A stretch of DNA of 45,346 nucleotides from Cytophagaceae bacterium (GTDB taxonomy: Bacteria; Bacteroidota; Bacteroidia; Cytophagales; Spirosomataceae): the NCBI GenBank assembly GCA_027488335.1, contig JAIYBU010000215.1, forward strand, positions 1-45,346. The letters are read 5' to 3'. Every line of letters begins with the position of its first letter. Positions within the stretch are counted from its first letter, which is position 1. Below are positions 6,852 through 14,612 of this stretch, piece after piece. Below the pieces are notes generated by a model. That model was not told the DNA's origin and searched no databases. It saw only the letters and a list, made by a program, of their open reading frames with translations. The position numbers were made by a program, and so were the translations under genes.

Positions 6852-8507
6852 ATGTCAGTAAGCGGGCAAAGCGGATTGCCGCACACACGTAATCCAAAGT
6901 ATATTTTCGTTACAGGCGGTGTAACATCTTCCCTCGGCAAGGGTATTATCGCCTCTTCTCTCGCCAAACTTCTGCAAGCCAGAGGACTATCAGTAACCAT
7001 TCAAAAATTTGACCCGTATATTAACGTTGACCCCGGTACACTCAATCCGTACGAACACGGCGAATGCTATGTAACCGATGATGGAGCAGAAACAGACCTC
7101 GATTTAGGTCACTACGAACGCTTCTTGAATGTTCCAACTTCACAAGCCAACAACGTAACAACTGGACGTATCTATTACAACGTAATTACCAACGAACGCC
7201 GTGGAAATTATCTTGGAAAAACCGTACAGGTTATTCCGCACATTACCGACGAAATCAAGCGTAATATCTTACAATTGGGTGAAACTGGCGAATACGACAT
7301 CGTTATTACCGAATTAGGAGGATGTGTTGGTGATATTGAATCATTGCCATTCGTAGAAGCTGTTCGTCAATTAAAATGGGATTTAGGCTCGGATAATTTG
7401 CTCACAATACACTTAACACTTGTTCCTTATTTGAGTTCGGCTGGCGAGTTAAAAACTAAACCAACGCAACACTCGGTAAAGATGCTACAAGAATCGGGCG
7501 TACAACCTGATATTATTGTTTGCCGCACCGAGCATCCACTTCCTGCTGATATTCGTCGAAAAATTGCCCTTTTCTGTAATGTTGAGCAAAATTCGGTTAT
7601 TGAAGCAATGGATGCCGAAACCATATATGATGTACCTGTGTTGATGCAAAAAGAACGCCTCGACCAGCGTGTGCTTTATATGCTTGATATTTATAACGAC
7701 CAAGACGCCGACATGGAAGCATGGAAAGGCTTCTTGGATAGATATAAAAATCCAGGTGAACACGTAAAAATTGGTTTGGTAGGAAAATACGTTGAGCTAA
7801 AAGATGCCTATAAATCAATCATCGAAGCATTTATTCATGCTGGAGCAGCCAACAAATGTAAAGTTACTATTGAGTGGATTCACTCAGAAAGTCTACAAGT
7901 AGATAACAGTGCTGAGAAATTTAAAGGACTTGATGGCGTTTTGGTTGCCCCAGGTTTTGGAGAGCGTGGTATTGAAGGGAAAATTGCAGCAGTAAGATAC
8001 GTACGTGAAAACAATATTCCATTCTTCGGAATCTGTCTGGGAATGCAAATGGCTTGTATCGAATTTGCACGAAACGTAATTGGGTTGGCCGATGCACATT
8101 CTACCGAAATGTTTCCCGAAACGCAATTCCCCGTCATTGATTTGATGGAAGAACAAAAAACCGTAACCGACAAAGGCGGCACGATGCGTTTGGGAGCTTA
8201 TGCTTGCAAAACAAAAGATAAAACGTTAGCTCGTAAAATTTATGGCAAAGCCAACATCAGAGAGCGTCACCGCCATCGTTGGGAGTTCAACAATAAATAT
8301 TTAAAAGATTACGAAGCAGCAGGAATGGTAATTTCGGGCGTAAACCCTGACAGTGGGTTGGTAGAAATCGTTGAATTACCAAACCACCCATATTTTATTG
8401 GCGTTCAGTTTCACCCAGAGTTAAAAAGTACGGTAATGAACCCGCATCCGCTTTTTGTAAATTTTGTGAAAGCAGCCATTGATTTTTCGGCATCAAAAAA
8501 GAAATAA
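6852..8507 (+). CDS. pyrG: CTP synthase
   Basis: The 551-residue protein is full-length CTP synthase, which makes CTP from UTP, ATP and glutamine in the cytosol. The synthetase half starts with KYIFVTGGVTSSLGKGI (P-loop region, residues 16-32) and continues with QKFDPYINVDPGTLNPYEHG and ELGGCVGDIES. The class I glutamine amidotransferase half carries the nucleophile in FFGICLGMQ (Cys395) and the His-Glu pair in VQFHPELKST. The start at 6852 fits the promoter box 29 bp upstream, and the ~15-residue extension before KYIFVTGG is short and plausible. A terminator follows at 8561-8600. Nothing unusual is visible. Confidence 0.98.
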   Translation: MSVSGQSGLPHTRNPKYIFVTGGVTSSLGKGIIASSLAKLLQARGLSVTIQKFDPYINVDPGTLNPYEHGECYVTDDGAETDLDLGHYERFLNVPTSQANNVTTGRIYYNVITNERRGNYLGKTVQVIPHITDEIKRNILQLGETGEYDIVITELGGCVGDIESLPFVEAVRQLKWDLGSDNLLTIHLTLVPYLSSAGELKTKPTQHSVKMLQESGVQPDIIVCRTEHPLPADIRRKIALFCNVEQNSVIEAMDAETIYDVPVLMQKERLDQRVLYMLDIYNDQDADMEAWKGFLDRYKNPGEHVKIGLVGKYVELKDAYKSIIEAFIHAGAANKCKVTIEWIHSESLQVDNSAEKFKGLDGVLVAPGFGERGIEGKIAAVRYVRENNIPFFGICLGMQMACIEFARNVIGLADAHSTEMFPETQFPVIDLMEEQKTVTDKGGTMRLGAYACKTKDKTLARKIYGKANIRERHRHRWEFNNKYLKDYEAAGMVISGVNPDSGLVEIVELPNHPYFIGVQFHPELKSTVMNPHPLFVNFVKAAIDFSASKKK

Positions 8508-8560
8508 TATACGCTTAAACTTTCCGAATTCTTTCAGAAATTAAGCAAATTTTCATTCGT

Positions 8561-8600
8561 AGCCTTATAACTTTCATTATTTTATTGAAGTTATGAGGCT
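8561..8600 (+). terminator. Terminator after pyrG
   Basis: AGCCTTATAACTT and AAGTTATGAGGCT form a 13-bp stem with one G-T wobble around a 14-nt loop, followed by ATTTTAT. Confidence 0.65.
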
Positions 8601-8729
8601 ATTTTATGATTAACGGTCTAAGTGTCAGATACTTGATTAGGATTTATAACTAATCTTTGCGAATTTTGTAGTAGAATACGGCAGCTCTCAGTGAGTGCCT
8701 TTATATTTTTTACGTATTTTTAAACTTTA

Positions 8730-10595
8730 ATGGAAAAATTAGTAGATAGAAACCAGCTAATTGGTATCGTGTTGTTGATGTGTATGTGGGCAGGTTACAT
8801 GTATTTCATGCCACAAACTCCACCCGAACAACCTGCGAAAGTTGCACCAAAAACTGAAGCTAAAACCATCGCTACACCTAATGTATCGACAGATACAACT
8901 GCTCTAAAAGCCGCTTTTGGTGATTTTGCAAGTGCAGCCACAGGTACAGCCCAAGATATTATTATCGAAAACCAAGATGCTAAATTCACTTTTAGCACAC
9001 TTGGTGGCTCAATCAAAGAAGCGGTTCTGAAAAATTACTCAACGTATTCAGACTTTCAGAAAGGAGCAAAAAATCCGTTGGTTTTATTCGACTCTAAAAG
9101 TTCAACGATGAGCTTAGAGGTTCAGACTAATAAAGGCAAAGTTGATTTAAAGAAACTTTATTTTACTTCTGACTCAAAACCAACAGTTTTGAAAGAAGGA
9201 GATTCAACTAAAGTTACTTTTCGCCTAACTTTAGGTCAAAACCAATACATTGACCAAATTTATACCATCAAGGGCAAAGGCTACACGATTGATTATGACA
9301 TTAATTTTGTCGGTGTAGATGCTCTTGTGCAAAACCAACCAGCAAGATTTTTCTGGCAAGATAATCTAAAAGTATTAGAGCATGATATTGCAGAAAACCG
9401 CAAATCAGCTCAAATTAACTATTGGAATGCCAAAGAAGATGAATTCGATGATTTAGGAGCAAATGCAGCTGGCAATGCCGATTTAGCTGCCGAAGACCCA
9501 ATTAAATGGTATTCATTCAAACAAAAATATTTTGTATCAGGTTTTGTGGCTAAAAATCAGCCATTGACTGGTGCTAAACTTAAATTGGTTACACCAGAAA
9601 ACAATAATGATATTGTAAAAACTGTTGAAGTTGATGCAAATTTGGCTATTTCTGACCTAAAAACAGGCAAAGGGAATTTCCGTTTTTATTTCGGTCCAAA
9701 CGATTATGATATAGTAAAAACCGTGGCTGACGGTTTCCACCGCAATGTTTACTTAGGCTATGATTTCGTGAAACCTATCAACCGCTATGTGTTTGTGCCG
9801 CTTTTCAAATTGGCAGAATCATTTATGAGCAACTACGGTTTATTGATTATTGTGGTTGTATTGGTCTTGAAAACGTTGCTAACGCCACTCATTTATAAGT
9901 CGTATATTAGTTCGGCTAAAATGCGTGTAATGGCACCTGAACTCGCTGAATTGAAAGAAAAAGTGGGAGATGACCAAGTAAAAATGCAACAAGAACAAAT
10001 GAAACTCTACCAACAAGTGGGTGTCAATCCGCTGAGTGGTTGTGTACCGATGTTATTGCAAATGCCTATTTTGATGTCGGTGTTTTTCTTGTTTCCAAAC
10101 ATGATTATGTTCCGTCAGAAAAACTTCTTGTGGGCATCTGACCTTTCAACGTATGATTATCCTATCAGTTGGGCTACAAATTTACCAGTTGTGGGCAATC
10201 ACATTAGTTTGTTTGTGGTTTTGATGACGATTTCGAGTTTGGCGTTTACTTATTATAATAACCAAATCACGCCAGACCAGCCAGGGCCAATCGACATGAA
10301 GAAAATGAGTTATGTTTTCCCGATTGTGTTCTTTTTTGTATTAAATAGTTTCCCTGCTGCATTGAGCTTCTATTATTTGGTTTCAAACGTTGTAACGATT
10401 GCTCAACAACAAATTGTGCGTCGATTCGTTGATGAAGATAAAATTCGCAAAATCTTAGACGAAAATAAGGCTAAGTTCAAAGCGAATCCGCAAGCTGCAA
10501 AAAAAGGCAAGTTTGCCCAATTCATGGAAAATCAAGTAAAATTGGCTGAGGAGAATCGTAAAGCACAAAACGACGAAAAGAAGAAGAAAAAATAA
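8730..10595 (+). CDS. yidC: Membrane protein insertase YidC
   Basis: The 621-residue protein is YidC of the Gram-negative type, which inserts and folds inner-membrane proteins alone or with SecYEG. It begins with an uncleaved transmembrane helix (IGIVLLMCMWAGYMYFM, residues 12-28), then a large periplasmic beta domain (about 60-345), then the conserved five-helix core from LIIVVVLVLKTLLTPLIYKS onward, including the GCVPMLLQMPILMSVFF segment and LSFYYLVSNVVTIAQQQIVRR. The C-terminus is a Lys-rich tail (EKKKKK), common in YidC proteins that contact ribosomes. The 222-bp gap from pyrG holds a terminator, so yidC probably has its own promoter. Confidence 0.97.
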   Translation: MEKLVDRNQLIGIVLLMCMWAGYMYFMPQTPPEQPAKVAPKTEAKTIATPNVSTDTTALKAAFGDFASAATGTAQDIIIENQDAKFTFSTLGGSIKEAVLKNYSTYSDFQKGAKNPLVLFDSKSSTMSLEVQTNKGKVDLKKLYFTSDSKPTVLKEGDSTKVTFRLTLGQNQYIDQIYTIKGKGYTIDYDINFVGVDALVQNQPARFFWQDNLKVLEHDIAENRKSAQINYWNAKEDEFDDLGANAAGNADLAAEDPIKWYSFKQKYFVSGFVAKNQPLTGAKLKLVTPENNNDIVKTVEVDANLAISDLKTGKGNFRFYFGPNDYDIVKTVADGFHRNVYLGYDFVKPINRYVFVPLFKLAESFMSNYGLLIIVVVLVLKTLLTPLIYKSYISSAKMRVMAPELAELKEKVGDDQVKMQQEQMKLYQQVGVNPLSGCVPMLLQMPILMSVFFLFPNMIMFRQKNFLWASDLSTYDYPISWATNLPVVGNHISLFVVLMTISSLAFTYYNNQITPDQPGPIDMKKMSYVFPIVFFFVLNSFPAALSFYYLVSNVVTIAQQQIVRRFVDEDKIRKILDENKAKFKANPQAAKKGKFAQFMENQVKLAEENRKAQNDEKKKKK

Positions 10596-10609
10596 ATTCT
10601 TTAATGTTG

Positions 10610-10748
10610 GGATGTTTGATGATGAGTGTTTGCTTCATACGGAGTCGCCGTACGATAAATATTTAGTAGTATAGAAGATTCGTTCTTAGCTTTAAGGCAA
10701 AAGATAAATCGCATAATTACTAAATCAAGCATTCAACATCAGACATCC
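10610..10748. repeat. Imperfect 23-bp inverted repeat flanking ~93 bp
   Basis: The 23-bp arm at 10610-10632 (starts GGATGTTTGATG) and the reverse complement of 10726-10748 (starts GGATGTCTGATG) agree at 19 of 23 positions. The element fills most of the gap between yidC and the next gene. It has no coding content that I can see and looks like an interspersed MITE-like or BIME-like element; it could also form a long-range RNA hairpin. Confidence 0.55.
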
Positions 10749-10777
10749 ATCATCAAACTTAACTAAACCTCTATCCT

Positions 10778-12457
10778 ATGAAAAGGTTATATGGTCTTTT
10801 CATCCTTTTGCTGATAACGCACGCATTAGTGGCTCAACAGGCCACTCTTTCAGAAAGGGAATATGCCCTAAAATACAAAAAAGCAGTACAATTATATGCT
10901 GCTCAACAGTATTTTGAAGCTCAAAGTGAACTAACTCCGCTCACCAATCGAAAGTATTCAAATTCGATGGTCCCTTATGCTCATTTTTATCACGCCCTGT
11001 GTTCATTCAAACAAAATAAGTTTTTCGAGACACGCATCGTTTTACGTCAACTTTTTGAGCGTTTCCCTGATTGGGATAAAATAGATGAAGCGTATTATCT
11101 CTATGCCAATGCTGCTTTATCCGATAATTATGTCGATGAAGGCATGCAATACCTCAACCGTATTTCAGGAACAATTCTGAAAAAAGATATTGAAAATATG
11201 CTTTACTATCATTTCAGTAAAGTAACTGACCGCACACAGCTCAAACAACTTAATCAAAAATTTCCGAATAACGTAATTATCGCTCAACTACTTGTAGATA
11301 ATATTCAGAAAAGCCGCAATGTAAGCAAAGAAGATTTAGAAATTTCTGACCGTCTAACCAATCGTTTTAATTTAGGAGAAAAAACATCTACTCAAAAGAA
11401 ACCCAATCCGCCACACAAAGGAGAAAATAAAGGTACAGTGAATATTGCAGTATTACTGCCTTTCAGACTTAATGATTTTGATGCCAGTAAATCTAACCGA
11501 GCCAATCAGTATATTTATGATTTATACGCAGGAATGAAATTGGCGAAAAATAGACTCGAAGCCGAACAAATTAATATTAATTTATTGACTTTTGATATTG
11601 ACCGTGACGCAAGTCTGATTTCGGCTTTGGTCGAAGATAACCAGTTTTCACAAGTCGATTTATTGATTGGACCACTTTACCCTGAAGCCAATAAAATTGC
11701 CAATAATTTCGCCAAATCGAATGATATAGTGCAGGTGCATCCGTTATCGAATAATCGACAATTAATAAACAGCGATAAAAACACTTTTTTGGCAGCACCA
11801 TCCTTTGAAACACAATCAGCGAAGGCATTGGAATACATGAAAACTCAGACCATTGGTAGTACAGTAGCGATTTACTTTGGAAATACTCGAAAAGATTCCA
11901 CATTTGCTTATGCTTATCGTGATGAAGCTATCAAAGCAGGTGTTGAAGTAATAACTATAAAGAAGTTCACAAATCCCGAAGATATAGACACTCGTCGCCG
12001 ACCAAGCCATGTCTTTATTTCAGGCAGTGAAGCTACTTTCGGTGGAAAAGTTATCAATGCTTTGGATAAAAAGAAGGTTACTTCACCAATCATAGCAGCT
12101 TCATCAGCCTTTGATTTTGAAGGTTCTTCGCTCAATATTTTCAACCGAGAACTTTCATTGATTCAATTAGACTATATCAATCGAGATAAAGATGAGGTTA
12201 AGAACTTCCGCAGTATTTTTTTCAATGAACAAAATATCTCGCCTTCTTATTACAGTTATTGGGGATATGATATGATGCTTTTTTATGCACGAATGCTCAA
12301 TAATGGAAAGAGTCAACTTCGTACAGCCTTAAATGCCATTGAATATACGCAAGGCTACACGCTGGATGGTTTTGATTATACGAATGGTTCAAACGAAAAT
12401 CAAATTGTTCCGATTATCAAATATCAAGATGGGAAGTTTATTGAAGTAATGCGATAA
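10778..12457 (+). CDS. TPR protein fused to a type I periplasmic-binding-protein domain
   Basis: The 559-residue protein has a Sec signal peptide (about residues 1-19, ending LVAQQ). Residues 25-190 are helical with TPR character, e.g. YAAQQYFEAQSELTPL and YAHFYHALCSFKQNKFFETR, followed by a Pro/Lys-rich linker (TQKKPNPPHKGENK). Residues about 215-559 look like the Leu/Ile/Val-binding-type periplasmic fold: VNIAVLLPFRLNDFD, YAGMKLAKNRL, LLIGPLYPEANKIANNFAKS and AIYFGNTRKDS. TPR plus this fold is the layout of LpoA/LppC-type activators of penicillin-binding proteins, and of other Bacteroidota proteins annotated as amino-acid-binding. There is no lipobox cysteine, so it should be periplasmic. 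The LpoA comparison is structural inference. A bidirectional terminator follows. Confidence 0.8.
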   Translation: MKRLYGLFILLLITHALVAQQATLSEREYALKYKKAVQLYAAQQYFEAQSELTPLTNRKYSNSMVPYAHFYHALCSFKQNKFFETRIVLRQLFERFPDWDKIDEAYYLYANAALSDNYVDEGMQYLNRISGTILKKDIENMLYYHFSKVTDRTQLKQLNQKFPNNVIIAQLLVDNIQKSRNVSKEDLEISDRLTNRFNLGEKTSTQKKPNPPHKGENKGTVNIAVLLPFRLNDFDASKSNRANQYIYDLYAGMKLAKNRLEAEQININLLTFDIDRDASLISALVEDNQFSQVDLLIGPLYPEANKIANNFAKSNDIVQVHPLSNNRQLINSDKNTFLAAPSFETQSAKALEYMKTQTIGSTVAIYFGNTRKDSTFAYAYRDEAIKAGVEVITIKKFTNPEDIDTRRRPSHVFISGSEATFGGKVINALDKKKVTSPIIAASSAFDFEGSSLNIFNRELSLIQLDYINRDKDEVKNFRSIFFNEQNISPSYYSYWGYDMMLFYARMLNNGKSQLRTALNAIEYTQGYTLDGFDYTNGSNENQIVPIIKYQDGKFIEVMR

Positions 12458-12483
12458 AGAGCTGATACTGAAATCCGTTCATA

Positions 12484-12519
12484 AAAAATAGGGATTGCAT
12501 AACGGCAATCCCTATTTTT
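12484..12519. terminator. Bidirectional terminator between convergent genes
   Basis: AAAAATAGGGATTGC and GCAATCCCTATTTTT form a perfect 15-bp stem with a 6-nt loop. A/T tracts on both sides let it serve the plus-strand binding-protein gene and the minus-strand coiled-coil gene. Confidence 0.9.
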
Positions 12520-12528
12520 ATGCAAAAT

Positions 12529-13512
12529 TTATTCAAATAATTTATCGTACTGATTTCCCGAAGATTTACTCGAAGAAACACTACTTCCTGCAATTAGGGC
12601 TTTTTTATCATCGCCCAAAAGAAGCGATACACCCTCTTTTTCCCACTTCTCCAACATATTTAAACCTTCTTCTTCAAATACTCCATTTTGTAGGTCAATC
12701 GAATCCATGAAGTTGGAAGAAACTTCCATGAAACGTTGCATTTCACCTACTTTTTGGCTCACATCATCGGTGATTGATTCCATGGCCATATCAAACATTT
12801 GACGTTGGTCTTTGTCTCCGTTCATAATATTCATGGCCGAACGCATTGCTGAGTGGCTCGCACGAATTGCCTTACGTTCTTGCTCTTTCACAACCACTTG
12901 GTCTTTAATGTCTTCAAGCATGATTTCTGAATTCTCGTACATTTTACCCAAAACTCGGTAAAGAATTTCCATCTTTTTGTATAAATCATCGAGTTTCATG
13001 TTCGATTCTTGCAAACGTCCTGCCTTACGAGCTTTCAGTACCATCATGGCTTGTTTGTCGGTTTCTTTGGCTTTGCTTGCCAAAGTGAGGTCATTTTGAA
13101 TCTGTTTCTTGTTATTTTCGATGATAGTTTTCAAATTTATCATCTGCCCTTTTAGCTTTGAGATTTGCTGATTCATCTTACCCAAATTTCCTTGAAGCTC
13201 ATCAATATACGTTTTCAAGATTCCGATTGGGTCGAGTTGAATGAATAATCCCGTAACCCAACGCATGATACTTTTATAGATATAAAAAATCAAATTACGC
13301 ATTTTTGGGTCAAGAATCATATAAATAACCGCTGCCAAAACTATCAATAAACCTGCCAAATAGAGTGTATTTGATGCCAAAGTTATCAGAAATGGTAATG
13401 ATTGATAAAGCAAATAGCCTCCGCCCAATAATGCACCTGCGGCGAATAACATTCCCGTTGTTCCCTCAGGACGATTCCAAAATGATTTAGGTTTTGATTC
13501 TTGTAATTCCAT
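12529..13512 (-). CDS. Membrane-anchored coiled-coil protein with PspA-like character
   Basis: I take the ATG at 13512 (327 residues, MELQESKPK) rather than an in-frame GTG 15 bp upstream, because the GTG lies inside an interspersed repeat. Residues about 18-68 form a membrane hairpin (two hydrophobic stretches, MLFAAGALLGGGYLLY and LYLAGLLIVLAAVIYMIL). After LDPIGILKTYIDELQGNLGK the rest, to about residue 270, is a long Gln/Lys/Glu-rich helical coiled coil with AxxAxxxxR-type spacing; a flexible Ser-rich tail closes it. The start of the helical part (a DP dipeptide, then ...I.ELQ.NL.K) and the following helix pattern resemble PspA/IM30 proteins, which are peripheral and lack such a membrane hairpin. 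Gene 13690-14343 lies upstream on the same strand. Function not known; the PspA likeness is my reading. Confidence 0.6.
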   Translation of the reverse strand: MELQESKPKSFWNRPEGTTGMLFAAGALLGGGYLLYQSLPFLITLASNTLYLAGLLIVLAAVIYMILDPKMRNLIFYIYKSIMRWVTGLFIQLDPIGILKTYIDELQGNLGKMNQQISKLKGQMINLKTIIENNKKQIQNDLTLASKAKETDKQAMMVLKARKAGRLQESNMKLDDLYKKMEILYRVLGKMYENSEIMLEDIKDQVVVKEQERKAIRASHSAMRSAMNIMNGDKDQRQMFDMAMESITDDVSQKVGEMQRFMEVSSNFMDSIDLQNGVFEEEGLNMLEKWEKEGVSLLLGDDKKALIAGSSVSSSKSSGNQYDKLFE

Positions 13513-13526
13513 TTTTTGATGACACA

Positions 13527-13588
13527 CCCCCAGCCCCTAAAAGGGGGTTTTGTTTATTTTATGATTGATAACCGTTGAGAGAGGGGCT
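13527..13588. repeat. C/G-rich interspersed inverted repeat
   Basis: CCCCCAGCCCCT followed by AAAAGGGGG forms a small hairpin, and AGCCCCT (13532-13538) pairs with AGGGGCT (13582-13588). It is strikingly GC-rich against its surroundings and lies in the gap between the two coiled-coil genes, just before the start of the second. Confidence 0.65.
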
Positions 13589-13689
13589 AACCTCCTTCTG
13601 GTTTAGGTAATATTTATTTTGTTGTAATGGCTATTTTAGTTACAGATTTTTTAGAGTGAAAACAATCTGCAGCAAAATCAATTTTGCAT

Positions 13690-14343
13690 TTACTTCAAAT
13701 ATTTTTTCATATTTTCAACATCTTGTCCAATTTGCCCAATTAAATCGCTGTATGTTGCATGAAAATCGCTTAGGGTTGTTTCTATTTTCACCACTGCTTC
13801 CGAAATCTCAGCTTTCATTTTGCCCATATCTTCTTGGTGGGCTGCTATTTCTTGCGTAAGTTTAGCTATTTGCTCGCCTTTGGCTTTAATGGTAGCATCA
13901 AGGTCTGTAATTGCTTTTTCTTTACTCCCGATTTGTTTTTGTCGTTGAGAATTGACCGATTCTTGAAATTTTGAGTCTTCGGTCTTTAATACATTCAGAT
14001 AAAACTGTGCCGAATCTTTCAAAGCTTGGCTCGATACACCCATTGCTTGTGCCGCAGCATAAGCCGAACTATATCGTGTTGCTTCATCCATTGGCATTTT
14101 GGCAAGTGTTTGCAAAGACTTTTTATACTCTAAATAATCAAACCCAGATTGATTATTTGCTTCCATTGCCCCAAACAAAATCTCGTAAAACTTGTCAGAA
14201 ACTTTGCCCGTTGGCATTGCCACCTCAACTTTAGGAGTTGTTGCTGCAACATCCGTTTTTGCTGGCATAGCTTCGGAAGGTTGCCCGTCGGTGGGAGTTT
14301 GAACAATAAAAATACCTTTCAGTTTTGATAAAAAATCGCTCAT
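13690..14343 (-). CDS. Soluble coiled-coil protein of unknown function
   Basis: The 217-residue protein has no signal peptide or membrane helix. Residues 1-45 are a short amphipathic start (MSDFLSKLKGIFIV) and an Ala/Pro/Thr-rich linker. Residues about 48-130 are a compact helical region (SDKFYEILFGAMEANNQSGFDYLEYKKSL...AYAAAQAMGV), and residues about 130-217 form a coiled coil (SQRQKQIGSKEKAITDLDATIKAKGEQIAKLTQEI...). I do not recognise the family. It is upstream of the membrane-anchored PspA-like gene on the same strand, 177 bp away with an interspersed repeat between, so the two may work together. Its first helix could be a membrane-binding amphipathic helix. Confidence 0.65.
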   Translation of the reverse strand: MSDFLSKLKGIFIVQTPTDGQPSEAMPAKTDVAATTPKVEVAMPTGKVSDKFYEILFGAMEANNQSGFDYLEYKKSLQTLAKMPMDEATRYSSAYAAAQAMGVSSQALKDSAQFYLNVLKTEDSKFQESVNSQRQKQIGSKEKAITDLDATIKAKGEQIAKLTQEIAAHQEDMGKMKAEISEAVVKIETTLSDFHATYSDLIGQIGQDVENMKKYLK

Positions 14344-14578
14344 TGTTTTTCTTGCTTATGCTTTAAGCATTTTTGAATCATTATTTTATATTAGCTTACA
14401 GCCTAAAGCCTATTGCTCAAAGCAGTAATACGATACAAACTTTTGGGTATTTCGAGAATTCTACAAATCATTTCATACAATCTAAGCAAAAGGTGTGTCG
14501 AATGGATAAATTTAGTGATGATATTTTGAATATAAATTATTCTCACAAAATATTTATATGAAATCAGCTCGAAATTCT

Positions 14579-14586
14579 TAAATTTG
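14579..14586 (+). promoter_or_regulatory. -7 promoter box before the DUF1549/DUF1553 gene
   Basis: TAAATTTG matches TAnnTTTG and lies 26 bp before the ATG at 14613. No clear -33 TTG is present. The rest of the 269-bp divergent gap is AT-rich and shows nothing else I can name. Confidence 0.5.
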
Positions 14587-14612
14587 TAAGACTCAGACTT
14601 GTATAGACATCT

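Noticed and set aside
13513-13527. GTG start adding five residues to the membrane-anchored coiled-coil protein
   Set aside because: The extension runs into a GC-rich interspersed repeat, and the ATG at 13512 is a better start.
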